Assembly (NCBI GenBank): GCA_023414355.1
Contig: JAEZOB010000038.1
Span: 5,257-69,256, forward strand
Source of the DNA: Bacillota bacterium
GTDB taxonomy: Bacteria; Bacillota; Clostridia; Lachnospirales; Lachnospiraceae
Reading direction: 5' to 3'
DNA: 64,000 bases
Positions within the stretch are counted from its first letter, which is position 1. Each line of letters begins with the position of its first letter. Below the pieces are notes generated by a model. It worked only from the letters and a program-made list of their open reading frames with translations, was not told the origin of the DNA and did no database searches. Made by a program: the position numbers and the translations under genes. Positions 52,844 through 61,377 of the stretch are shown here, one piece after another.

Positions 52844-55534
52844 TTAACTTTTTACAAATGGTTTCGCCAGGATTTTTCCTGTCTTCTTTATCACATGGGT
52901 TGCCACCTTGATCGGCATTGTTTCAAAGGTATCCGCATGCCAATCACGTACCTTCTCCAGACGTATCGCATCAAACTGGCACCTGGTGGTACAAAGGCCA
53001 CAGCCAACACACATATACTCATCTATCTTTGTCGCACCACAGGAAAGACAACGCGCTGTCTCTTTCTTCACTTGTTCCTCCGTAAAGGTGACGCGAGTGT
53101 CCCCAAATGTCCTTTCCTTTGCCTTATTGTATCCGGCATGCTGACGTTTTGAATGATCATAACTGTTTTCATCAAATAAAACATTTGATTTATCAAGTGC
53201 TACATAATTTCTACGATCGCGACCAAGTGTCAAGGTCTGTCCCGGCTGTACAAAACGGTGAAGAGAGATCGCAGCTTCCTTCCCTGCTGCAATTGCATCG
53301 ATTGCAAATCTGGGACCGGTGAGTGCATCACCACCCGCGAAAATATCAGGCTCCGCTGTTTGATAAGTCAATGCATCCGCCTTCACAGTACCGTTGCGAT
53401 TAAACTCTACTTTTGTTCCGGAAAGTAATTCACCCCATTCGATACTCTGCCCAACCGATACCAGCACATGCTCACATTCCACTGTAATCAGATCCGTTTC
53501 ATCATATTTTGGTGCAAAACGGTGCTCTTCGTCAAAGACAGAGAGACATTTCTTGAAAACAATACCCTTAACCTTATTCTCTTCTACAAGTATTTCTTTG
53601 GGGCCCCAGGAAGTATGTACTGTTATGCCCTCATGCTCTGCTTCGGCCACTTCATCTGAATCGGCCGGCATATGCTCACGATCTTCCAGACAGAACATTG
53701 AGGTTGCCATCGCGCCCACACGACTGGCGGTACGAGCAACATCTACAGCTACATTTCCGCCACCGATCACAACCGTACGACCGGTCAGCTTCTTATCCTT
53801 CCCCAAGGTTACATCACATATAAATGAGATCCCCGACTCTACACCCTCGGCATTTTCCCCTGCAATTCCAAGACTACGTCCACCCTGCGCACCGATTGCA
53901 AGATAGAAGCCTTGATAGCCTTGCTCACGAAGGTCTGCAATTGTAATGTCTTTCCCTACCTCGACACCGCACTTGAACTCCACACCCATTTCTGTCAGAA
54001 TGTCAATTTCAGCCCGAACCACAGCTTTTTCCAGTCGGAACGACGGAATACCATTCATCAGCATGCCACCCGGACGATGCTCTTTTTCAAATACCGTTGG
54101 TTTATAACCTTTCTCAGCCAGGAAGAAGGCACAGCTCATGCCTGCAGGACCGGCACCGATAATTGCGATTTTCTGTTCATAAGGTCTGCCTATTTGATTG
54201 ATCATGGGTGGAATATATCTTGTTTCCTTATGCAAATCATGGTCCGCAATAAAACGTTTTACTTCATCGATCGCAACTGCTTCATCAATTAGTCCACGGG
54301 TACATTCGGTTTCGCAGCGATGATTACAGATGCGTCCGCAAACAGCCGGAAATGGATTTTCTTTCTTGATCAAGGTTAATGCCCCTTGATAATCTCCCTG
54401 CGATGCCAAGCGAAGATACCCCTGTACTGCGATGTGGGCAGGACAGGCGGTTTTACAGGGAGCCGTTCCGGTCGACATAACATCCTGCTGGTTTTCGCGG
54501 TAATCCACATTCCAGTCCGTTTTGTGCCAGATCGAATTGCTCATTTTGCGATATTTCTCCGGCACGGGCAAGGGTTCTTTTGTAGGAATTTTTTGACCCA
54601 TTTTTAATGCATTGCCGGGACAGGTTTCTACACATTGACCACAGGCAACACACTTTGTTTCATCCATTTTAGCTACAAAGTTGGAACGGATCACATCTCT
54701 CGCACCATATAGCAAACCAACACGCAACCCAAAACAGGAACAAGCACAACAATTACAGATCGCGGCACTTTCCCCTGCTTCTTCGATGTTTGGCATATTA
54801 TGCATCAAGCCGTTGTCCTCAGCTCGTTTGATAATCTCTAATGCTTCCTCGCGGCTGATTTCTCTGGCACGTCCGGTTCGAATGTAATATTCCGCGCCCT
54901 TTCCCATCTGCACGCACATATCCTCTTCTAAATGCCCACACCCCTCTCCGATTACCCGACGGGAAGAACGGCAGGAGCAGGGAGACACGGAAAATCTGTC
55001 ATATTTTTCTAAGTAATAGCTCAGCTTCTCATAATCACTAATCCCGGAAATGTCTTTGATGGAACTCTCAACCGGAACAACACGCATTAAACCATAACCA
55101 TCCGGCATCATCGGCGACATATTTGCCATACGAATACGGGTATATTCTTCAAATGCTCTGCCAACCTCCGGATGTTCATTCAAAATTTGCTTGTTGTTAA
55201 CCATCATTTCCATAATACCGGGAGCAAATATTTGCATATAGTAACGATCTTTTTTATCAATCGGATCCGTATTTACACGGAAAACCCCTTTCCACCCCAA
55301 GGTTTCAGCAATTTCCCTTACTTCGCCAAGAGGTCTGCCTACCTTCTCGGCAAGATATTCAGCAGTACGCTCTTTTCGTAATCCTGCCGCAATCGCTACA
55401 TCTGCCTCCTCATCGGTTAGTATCGCCGCCAGGCTGTAATATTCCGGTGCATTTTCATCAATTCTATTAACAATACCCGAAACACCACCAACTACCTTCG
55501 CCAACTTTACAATTTTAGGTCTCAACTCCGCCAT
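52844..55534 (-). CDS. Large Fe-S/FAD NAD(P)-dependent oxidoreductase (GltD-like core)
   Basis: An 896-residue multidomain electron-transfer protein. Residues 1-180 start with a winged-helix-like region. Fe-S-type cysteines follow in SPCSCRSS (184-191), EEDMC and ICNCCACSC (259-267), then a ferredoxin motif CVACGQCVETCPG (295-307). From about 360 comes a GltD-type N-terminal module (CKTACPAH; CGRICNHRCETECTRG), the FAD site GAGPAG (460-465) and the NAD(P) site VIGGGNVAVDVA. A second ferredoxin region (CVGCGLCTTRC) is near 860. It probably passes NAD(P)H electrons to ferredoxin or directly to the activase. It is longer than usual GltD/NfnB relatives. Confidence 0.85.
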   Translation of the reverse strand: MAELRPKIVKLAKVVGGVSGIVNRIDENAPEYYSLAAILTDEEADVAIAAGLRKERTAEYLAEKVGRPLGEVREIAETLGWKGVFRVNTDPIDKKDRYYMQIFAPGIMEMMVNNKQILNEHPEVGRAFEEYTRIRMANMSPMMPDGYGLMRVVPVESSIKDISGISDYEKLSYYLEKYDRFSVSPCSCRSSRRVIGEGCGHLEEDMCVQMGKGAEYYIRTGRAREISREEALEIIKRAEDNGLMHNMPNIEEAGESAAICNCCACSCFGLRVGLLYGARDVIRSNFVAKMDETKCVACGQCVETCPGNALKMGQKIPTKEPLPVPEKYRKMSNSIWHKTDWNVDYRENQQDVMSTGTAPCKTACPAHIAVQGYLRLASQGDYQGALTLIKKENPFPAVCGRICNHRCETECTRGLIDEAVAIDEVKRFIADHDLHKETRYIPPMINQIGRPYEQKIAIIGAGPAGMSCAFFLAEKGYKPTVFEKEHRPGGMLMNGIPSFRLEKAVVRAEIDILTEMGVEFKCGVEVGKDITIADLREQGYQGFYLAIGAQGGRSLGIAGENAEGVESGISFICDVTLGKDKKLTGRTVVIGGGNVAVDVARTASRVGAMATSMFCLEDREHMPADSDEVAEAEHEGITVHTSWGPKEILVEENKVKGIVFKKCLSVFDEEHRFAPKYDETDLITVECEHVLVSVGQSIEWGELLSGTKVEFNRNGTVKADALTYQTAEPDIFAGGDALTGPRFAIDAIAAGKEAAISLHRFVQPGQTLTLGRDRRNYVALDKSNVLFDENSYDHSKRQHAGYNKAKERTFGDTRVTFTEEQVKKETARCLSCGATKIDEYMCVGCGLCTTRCQFDAIRLEKVRDWHADTFETMPIKVATHVIKKTGKILAKPFVKS

Positions 55535-55577
55535 TTGGTACTCTCCTTCTCTTTCATTTATTTTTATGTTCTATAAA

Positions 55578-56249
55578 CTAATCCGTTTTCCATGCGTTCA
55601 CTTCAGCTTTTAGCCAATTGGAAAATAACTCAATCCCTTCACCCGTCTTTGCACAAATCGGAAAAATCTTAATGTCCGGATTGCGCATTCTTGCGTACTC
55701 TTCAACCTTCTGCATATTAAAATCAAAATATGGTAATACGTCAATTTTATTGATAATAAGAACGTCACATTTTGAAAAAATCAGAGGGTACTTCAGTGGT
55801 TTATCGTGTCCCTCCGGTACTGAAAGAATCATCGCATTTCTGACAGCACCGGTATCAAACTCAGCAGGACATACCAGATTACCTACATTCTCTAAAATAA
55901 TCAAATCAAACAGATCACTTTCAAAGGTGGTTAACCCCTGCCTTGTCATATCAGCATCCAGATGACACATTCCCCCGGTATGTAGCTGAATCGTTCTTGT
56001 ACCGGTTTGGGCAATCGCTGCGGCATCTACATCCGAATCAATATCTGCCTCCATAATGCCAATGCACATTTCATTTTGAAGCTTTGCTATGGTTGCTTTC
56101 AGCGTGGTTGTCTTTCCGGAACCAGGAGATGACATCAAATTCAAAAGAAATGTTCCTTGCTTTTTTAGCTGCATACGCAATCGGTCTGCGTCTGCATCAT
56201 TGTCAGCAAAAATGCTTTGTTTCAATTGTATAACTTTATATTTTTCCAT
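55578..56249 (-). CDS. hypB: Nickel GTPase HypB
   Basis: A 223-residue SIMIBI GTPase. The P-loop is SSPGSGKTT (40-48), the metal site is GGMCHLDA (C95, H96) with C127 in NVGNLVCPAEFD, and the guanine-specific NKID lies near residue 170. It lacks the N-terminal CxxCGC motif and His-rich stretch of E. coli HypB, as many clostridial HypB do. It is the first gene of the operon, behind a 164-base intergenic region shared with the GntR gene. It loads nickel together with HypA. Confidence 0.92.
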   Translation of the reverse strand: MEKYKVIQLKQSIFADNDADADRLRMQLKKQGTFLLNLMSSPGSGKTTTLKATIAKLQNEMCIGIMEADIDSDVDAAAIAQTGTRTIQLHTGGMCHLDADMTRQGLTTFESDLFDLIILENVGNLVCPAEFDTGAVRNAMILSVPEGHDKPLKYPLIFSKCDVLIINKIDVLPYFDFNMQKVEEYARMRNPDIKIFPICAKTGEGIELFSNWLKAEVNAWKTD

Positions 56250-56382
56250 GCTACCACCCCTTAGATTGACATTCGTTTAACAATATAATATAATCATATT
56301 AGCACTATAAATCGACTTAAACAACATAATTTTTGTTACTTTTCACAAAACTTCTATTTTTTTTATATTTAAAAAACTGATC

Positions 56383-56392
56383 TGGTTAACCA
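56383..56392. promoter_or_regulatory. Palindrome TGGTTAACCA before the GntR gene
   Basis: A perfect 10-bp palindrome 21 bases upstream of the regulator's ATG and about 135 bases before hypB on the other strand. It has the TGGT-N2-ACCA pattern common to FadR-subfamily operators. It may mediate autoregulation and control of the divergent operon. Confidence 0.5.
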
Positions 56393-56413
56393 ACAACCAA
56401 AGGAGAGAAATGC

Positions 56414-57121
56414 ATGGAATACAGAAAATTACAAGCCCCTACTCTTAAGGATCTTTTCATCGAAGAAATCGAGTCTAAGATCTTATCCGGTGAGCTCGAA
56501 ATAGGGGAACAACTATTAACCGAACGAGAGCTGGCAGATGTTATGGGAATCAATCGAAATATTGTTCATAGCGGTATTTCTGCAATGGTAGCAAAAGGAT
56601 TTTTGGAAATTCGACCACGAGTAGGTACTTTTGTGGCCGATTATAACCAAAAAGGCTCGGTGGATATTCTGGTTTCAATGATGAATTATAATCGAGGGAT
56701 GCTTCGCAGGACTGAAATACGTTCTTCGATTGAGCTTAAGATCTTATTTGACACCTTTGCAATCCGACAAATGGCACCGACCTTAACTAAGGAAAAGTTG
56801 GATAAGCTACAGGCTTATCTCTTCGCACTGGAAGGTACATCGAAAGCTACCGATGCTGCAGAAATAGCTTATGAATTCTTTCGCTATATGAGTATATTGA
56901 GCGGAAATACCATTTTACCTTTGATCTATAATTCCTTTCGCACCTCGAACCATAACTTAGTGGAACGTCACATCAGACAATATGGCATCCGACTAACCAT
57001 CGATTTTATGACAGAGTTGTTTCATTTTATTGCTAACGGAAAAACAGAAGAAGCGATTCGACATTTAACGAATTATTATGAGCGCTCAATCAAAGGAGAC
57101 TTAGAAATATATAATGATTAA
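56414..57121 (+). CDS. GntR/FadR-family transcriptional regulator
   Basis: A 235-residue regulator. The N-terminal winged helix (LKDLFIEEIESKILSGELE; LLTERELADVMGINRNIVHS) is typical GntR, and the C-terminal half is an all-helical FCD-like ligand domain. AAGGAG precedes the ATG. It is divergent from hypB and is most likely the regulator of the nine-gene operon. FadR-type proteins sense acids or acyl-CoA; the ligand here would be a clue to the substrate. It is followed by a gap of about 190 bases with a terminator for the opposite strand. Confidence 0.88.
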   Translation: MEYRKLQAPTLKDLFIEEIESKILSGELEIGEQLLTERELADVMGINRNIVHSGISAMVAKGFLEIRPRVGTFVADYNQKGSVDILVSMMNYNRGMLRRTEIRSSIELKILFDTFAIRQMAPTLTKEKLDKLQAYLFALEGTSKATDAAEIAYEFFRYMSILSGNTILPLIYNSFRTSNHNLVERHIRQYGIRLTIDFMTELFHFIANGKTEEAIRHLTNYYERSIKGDLEIYND

Positions 57122-57218
57122 TTAGAGTATTCCTATCGTTTTGTAATAATCAATACAGTAACGTTAAGAGATCCATACTCTGATGCAGTGTAACTAATTT
57201 AACCAATTTTCATAACGT

Positions 57219-57260
57219 AAAAAAAGCACTTCCATCTAGTTGTCAACTAAACGTAAGTGC
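57219..57260 (-). terminator. Terminator of the LigB-family dioxygenase gene
   Basis: GCACTT (57226-57231) and AAGTGC (57255-57260) form the stem, followed on the minus strand by a seven-base T run (57219-57225). Confidence 0.7.
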
Positions 57261-57312
57261 CTTACTGTTAATTCAAAGAAACCGGATCATTATAATATCA
57301 GAAAAAACAAGA

Positions 57313-58095
57313 TTATTCCCAAAGATACGAAGTCATTGACAATGACCCCAGTTCACAGGATTTATTATATACGCTGATATTATCAGCTTCAACCGAAGCT
57401 CCGAGGACATATAAAAGAGGATAAAAATGGTCCGGAGTTGGCACTGCCAGTCGTGCAATGTTACCTTTTTCGTTGAATTTCAGAATACTATCATGATTCT
57501 TAATTAAAATACTATCGTAAATATAATCATCAAATTCATATGACCAATCAAAACCCTCGCCTGATTTGTTCCAATCAACCAGTCTTAAATTATGAACAAT
57601 ATTCCCGGAGCCAAATATAAGAACTCCTTGTTCTCTTAAAGCTCTTAGTTCCTTACCTATTTTAAAATGTTCTTCCGGAAGAGCATTCGCATCTACACTG
57701 ATTTGGAATACAGGAATATCTCTATCCGGATACATATGAGCTAATACCGACCATGTTCCGTGGTCAATGCCCCAAGAATTGTCATACTTTGTTTCTTTTG
57801 AAATCATCTCTCCAGCGACATTAGCCATGTCCGGCGAACCCGCCGTATTGTATGAAACCTCATATAATTCCTTAGGGAAACCATACATATCATATATTGT
57901 TCTGGGGTTTCTTTCATTCATAATTCTGGTTCCTTTTGTATACCAATGAGCCGAAACAGATAAAATCACCTCAGGTTTTGGTATCCTCTTAGCTATACTA
58001 CACCAGGTTCTAGTATAATTATTATCTTCAATGGCATTCATCGGCGACCCATGTCCAACAAATAAAACAGGCATCCTTGACATATAATCTCGCAT
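57313..58095 (-). CDS. LigB-family extradiol dioxygenase-like protein (DODA/YgiD type)
   Basis: A 260-residue protein of the class III extradiol ring-cleavage dioxygenase group. PVLFVGHGSPMNAI near the start gives the metal-site His, VSAHWYTKGT a second, and GIDHGTWSVL a third. FGSGNIVHNLRLV is a further conserved stretch. The ATG at 58095 is preceded by GAGGAAAGG. In an anaerobe a ring-opening dioxygenase role is doubtful; the family also occurs without known substrate. It appears monocistronic. Confidence 0.85.
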   Translation of the reverse strand: MRDYMSRMPVLFVGHGSPMNAIEDNNYTRTWCSIAKRIPKPEVILSVSAHWYTKGTRIMNERNPRTIYDMYGFPKELYEVSYNTAGSPDMANVAGEMISKETKYDNSWGIDHGTWSVLAHMYPDRDIPVFQISVDANALPEEHFKIGKELRALREQGVLIFGSGNIVHNLRLVDWNKSGEGFDWSYEFDDYIYDSILIKNHDSILKFNEKGNIARLAVPTPDHFYPLLYVLGASVEADNISVYNKSCELGSLSMTSYLWE

Positions 58096-58322
58096 TCCTT
58101 TCCTCAGATTAATATTGAAACAGCAACTGCTTTTCATCGTTTGCATTCTTGCATTTTTATAATCACGAGATATCTTTTATAATCTGACTTCTATTCTATC
58201 AAACCCGCAATTATTATTCAATCATTTCGCATTTAACACATACATAATCTATCATTATAAAATTAATATTTCTATAAAGAGTGCCGGAATGACGCTTTAC
58301 TCTACCAAATAATTTGATCAAT

Positions 58323-58346
58323 AAAAAGACACTTCAATGAAGTGCC
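58323..58346 (-). terminator. Terminator of the first nitroreductase gene
   Basis: A short stem GACACTTCA/TGAAGTGCC (58328-58346), followed on the minus strand by TTTTT. It lies 18 bases past the nitroreductase stop. Confidence 0.65.
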
Positions 58347-58363
58347 TTTGTTTATAGAAATCG

Positions 58364-58912
58364 CTACTCAACAAATCGGATTTTGGAGGTATCCGGTGTA
58401 TGAGGTGCATTTTCTGTCGCTCCGTATCCTACCAGAACGGCAATGCCAAACTCCCATCCATCGCTGATGCCAAGTTTCTTCTTGTATTCATCAGCTTTCG
58501 GACCATTCAAGGGGATGGCAGCCATACCGCAGATCACACTGCCTAGTCCGAGTGAGGTAGCGGCCAAAGTAATATTTTCGCTAACGATGCCGGCATCTCT
58601 ATCCGTACCGGGCTGTTGCAGAACGAGGTACATGCAAGGGGCATTATAAAACAAGGTTCCTCCACGACTCATAAATCTGTCATAGGTCGTCTTATCTTCT
58701 GCCTCGGCAAGAATACGCATGCCTTCGGCATCCATGTCCTCGATCAAAGACTTGTTCGTGATAACAATAATCTGCCATGGCTGTCGGTTCATACCGCTGG
58801 GTGACTGTACAGCAGCAAGAGCCAGCGCTTCCAGCTTCTCTTTCTCAGGTAAGCGTCCGTCGTAAGCACGACAGGAGTAACGTTGCCGGATTGTATTAAG
58901 TATTTCGTTCAT
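58364..58912 (-). CDS. Nitroreductase-family flavoprotein
   Basis: A 182-residue FMN-dependent oxidoreductase. The FMN-phosphate region is TIRQRYSCRAYDGRLP near the start, then SPSGMNRQPWQIIVI (35-50), and the C-terminal GLGSVICGMAA. The ATG at 58912 has AAGGAG. Its substrate is unknown; these enzymes reduce nitro compounds, quinones or flavins. It is a separate gene from the second nitroreductase at the window's end, and the two are only distantly alike. Confidence 0.87.
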   Translation of the reverse strand: MNEILNTIRQRYSCRAYDGRLPEKEKLEALALAAVQSPSGMNRQPWQIIVITNKSLIEDMDAEGMRILAEAEDKTTYDRFMSRGGTLFYNAPCMYLVLQQPGTDRDAGIVSENITLAATSLGLGSVICGMAAIPLNGPKADEYKKKLGISDGWEFGIAVLVGYGATENAPHTPDTSKIRFVE

Positions 58913-59029
58913 ATAGGGTCTCCTTTTCAATTATTAACAGAAGAAGCAAATGATATGAGCTTCTCTGATGCATGTTTACATTATCTCATAACTGCCTTGT
59001 CACATTAGGTTTTGTATACTAGAATTACT

Positions 59030-60010
59030 CTATATTGCATACCCTATTGCAGAAAGTACCCTATCAAGGGTTCTTGCATTCATACTTGAAAACTCTTCTG
59101 ATATGTGTGGCTGTTCTTTGTCAGTTATACATCTTCCTAACTGCTCCACCTCAAGTCTATAATTTTGAAGTACATTGACCGTTTTTATTTCTTCTTTTTC
59201 ATCTACACAGAGGGTATAAGTAAGCTCTCCTTCTTCATTAAATTCTATAAGATTTAATATATCCCTTTGAACCATGTATATATAATCGATCAAATCTACG
59301 ATACATCTCTTTTTCAAAATTCATACCGCAGATAAATGAAGCTCTCACTCCGTTACCAAAATTCATAATAACAGTTGTGAGTAAATCCACTTGCTCATCA
59401 GAATATTCAGCAACCCCTTGAACTGTTATTGGTTCTCTTTCTAACATTCGTAAAATCATACTTGTACAATAACAACCAACGTCATAAGTAGCGCCGCCAA
59501 AGCACGACTTCTGCATACGAATATTGGTCTGATTGTAACTTGAAGTCAAAAAAGCGCTCTCGATATATGATATTTCACCAAAGGTTTTATGATCAATTTC
59601 TTGTTTCAATGCATCTATATACGGCGTATGAAGATAGGCAAAGGCTTCCATCAAAATAACACCTTTTTTTCTTGCAGCTTCAAATAACTCCGCCACCTGT
59701 TTCGCTGTTGGTGCAAGTGGCTTTTCACATAAGACATGCTTCCCTGCTTCAATTGCTTTCATTACCCATTCATAATGTAACTGATTAGGAAGTGGTATAT
59801 ATACAGCACAGATTTCTTCATCCTGCAGTAAGGAATTATAATCTGTATATGCTTTCAAAAATCCAAATCTGTTTTAAATTCGTTTACTTTTTCAAGATTT
59901 CTACCTGCAATTGCATATAGTTCACAGTTTTCTGCCTGCACCATACCTGGAATTGTACATCCCATTGCAATGCCAGCTGTACCTAATACACCCCATTTTA
60001 CCTTATCCAT
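59030..60010 (-). pseudogene. Gfo/Idh/MocA-family dehydrogenase with two frameshifts
   Basis: The intact N-terminus (KVKWGVLGTAGIAMGC, Rossmann glycines) starts at 60010 with GGAGAG. It breaks near 59866, where one T seems lost from a T run, and the frame resumes as KAYTDYNSLLQDEEICAVYIP. The middle includes the CEKPLA catalytic Lys motif and runs to about 59248, where an extra T throws it off again; the frame then continues as IEFNEEGELTYTL to the stop at 59030. Joined, the three parts give a normal protein of about 326 residues. Two compensating single-base changes in T runs could be true mutations or sequencing errors. Confidence 0.8.
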
Positions 60011-60057
60011 CTCATGCTCTCCTATCTCTTATATGGACGCTCTTGTGACCGCATCCT

Positions 60058-61317
60058 CTATATAGTGATTTCAATTACATCATCATTTGAATTTCCATTA
60101 AGATTAAATTTTATCGTCTTACCCTGAAGTGCAATCTCATATTCTCCTTTAAAACCTTCAACCGTAATATTTCCATATTCGTCTGTTCGCAATTCATCTT
60201 CCGTATGCCATACTTCGTGAATCAGACGTTTCAGTTCATGATATGCCGGTTTTGTCGTATTATCCTTACGGATAAGCCCGCTAGGTGCGCCTAGCCATGC
60301 CCCATCTGCAAAATCCCATCCGGTGATTGCTTCTACCAAAGGATGCTCAAACAAAATACGATACATTTCAGCCCACTCGTTTTTCTGTCTTTCCTCACCT
60401 TCAGGAGTAGATGGCCATTCATCCACCTGATAATCATTTAAATCTACTATATCCGCTGGCATGATATTTCCAGATATCAAAGTATTCTCTGTAAAATGCA
60501 AAGGTAGCCCAAAGGTTGAAAATCTCTCTAAGATATCTTCTAATTTCTTTTGCCCCATATAGCCTTGATGCTGGTGTGTCTGAATTCCGATTGCTGAAAT
60601 AGGAACACCAGCATTTAAACAGCCATCGATCAATATTCTATAACTTTCAGATAAATTAAAATCATTGATCAGTAATATCGCATCTGGATTTGCTGCCTTA
60701 GCTGCTTCAAATACTTCTTTTACAAGCCGAACCCTACCAAGATTCTTGCAAATTCGAGTAATCGCGTTATCATATCGGTCATAGACAGGCATGATCACCA
60801 CTTCATTAATGACATCCCACATATCCACTACACCACGAAATGCAGTAACATCCCGGTGGATACGATCAAGTTGCTTCTGTAAAATAGTTGCATTATCATA
60901 GTCCATCAACCAGTCTGCACAGGCCGTATGCCAGCATAATGGATGACCTTTCACTTGAACATGATTCTTTTGCAACATTTTGGCAGCTCGCATTCTGCTA
61001 TCCGTAAGAATCTCGCCTTCTTTTGGTTCAAATCCTCCCCAGTAAAACGGAATCGTACCATAGTTAAATACTTCTAACCACTTATCTATTCTATCTTCGA
61101 AAAAGCTTTTCTCCGGCAATTTCTTGTCATGATAAAAATCTATTTTCCCCAGATCAACTTCTGCTGTTGCCGGAAGAGAATCAAATGCACCACAACCAAA
61201 CAGAAACTGATGGTTCATTAATTTTATTTTTACAGAAGTATTAGATAGTATATTTCCTTCACTATCTATAAAGCGTATTTTTTGTACTGCTTTTCTATGC
61301 ACTAATTTACTACTCAT
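60058..61317 (-). CDS. GH10 endo-beta-1,4-xylanase-type glycoside hydrolase, cytoplasmic
   Basis: A 419-residue GH10 protein. The acid/base Glu is in WDVINEVV and the nucleophile Glu in LHFTENTL; GHPLCWHT and GIQTHQHQG are further family blocks. There is no signal peptide, so it acts on imported xylo-oligosaccharides rather than on xylan outside the cell. A small beta-rich extension follows the barrel (about 355-419). AAGGAGG precedes the ATG. It sits in a MerR-linked set between the aldo/keto reductase and the broken dehydrogenase. Confidence 0.88.
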   Translation of the reverse strand: MSSKLVHRKAVQKIRFIDSEGNILSNTSVKIKLMNHQFLFGCGAFDSLPATAEVDLGKIDFYHDKKLPEKSFFEDRIDKWLEVFNYGTIPFYWGGFEPKEGEILTDSRMRAAKMLQKNHVQVKGHPLCWHTACADWLMDYDNATILQKQLDRIHRDVTAFRGVVDMWDVINEVVIMPVYDRYDNAITRICKNLGRVRLVKEVFEAAKAANPDAILLINDFNLSESYRILIDGCLNAGVPISAIGIQTHQHQGYMGQKKLEDILERFSTFGLPLHFTENTLISGNIMPADIVDLNDYQVDEWPSTPEGEERQKNEWAEMYRILFEHPLVEAITGWDFADGAWLGAPSGLIRKDNTTKPAYHELKRLIHEVWHTEDELRTDEYGNITVEGFKGEYEIALQGKTIKFNLNGNSNDDVIEITI

Positions 61318-61377
61318 GTAACCCCTCCTTTATCTGCAAGCTTTGAAAATGGCGAGCATGTCATCCTCATTCAGCAT

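Noticed and set aside
51544..56249. A [NiFe]-hydrogenase maturation cluster
   Set aside because: Only hypA and hypB are present; hypC, D, E, F and any hydrogenase structural gene are missing.
57313..58095. Aromatic ring-cleavage pathway
   Set aside because: Only one LigB-family gene is present and the organism appears anaerobic; no other aromatic degradation gene is nearby.
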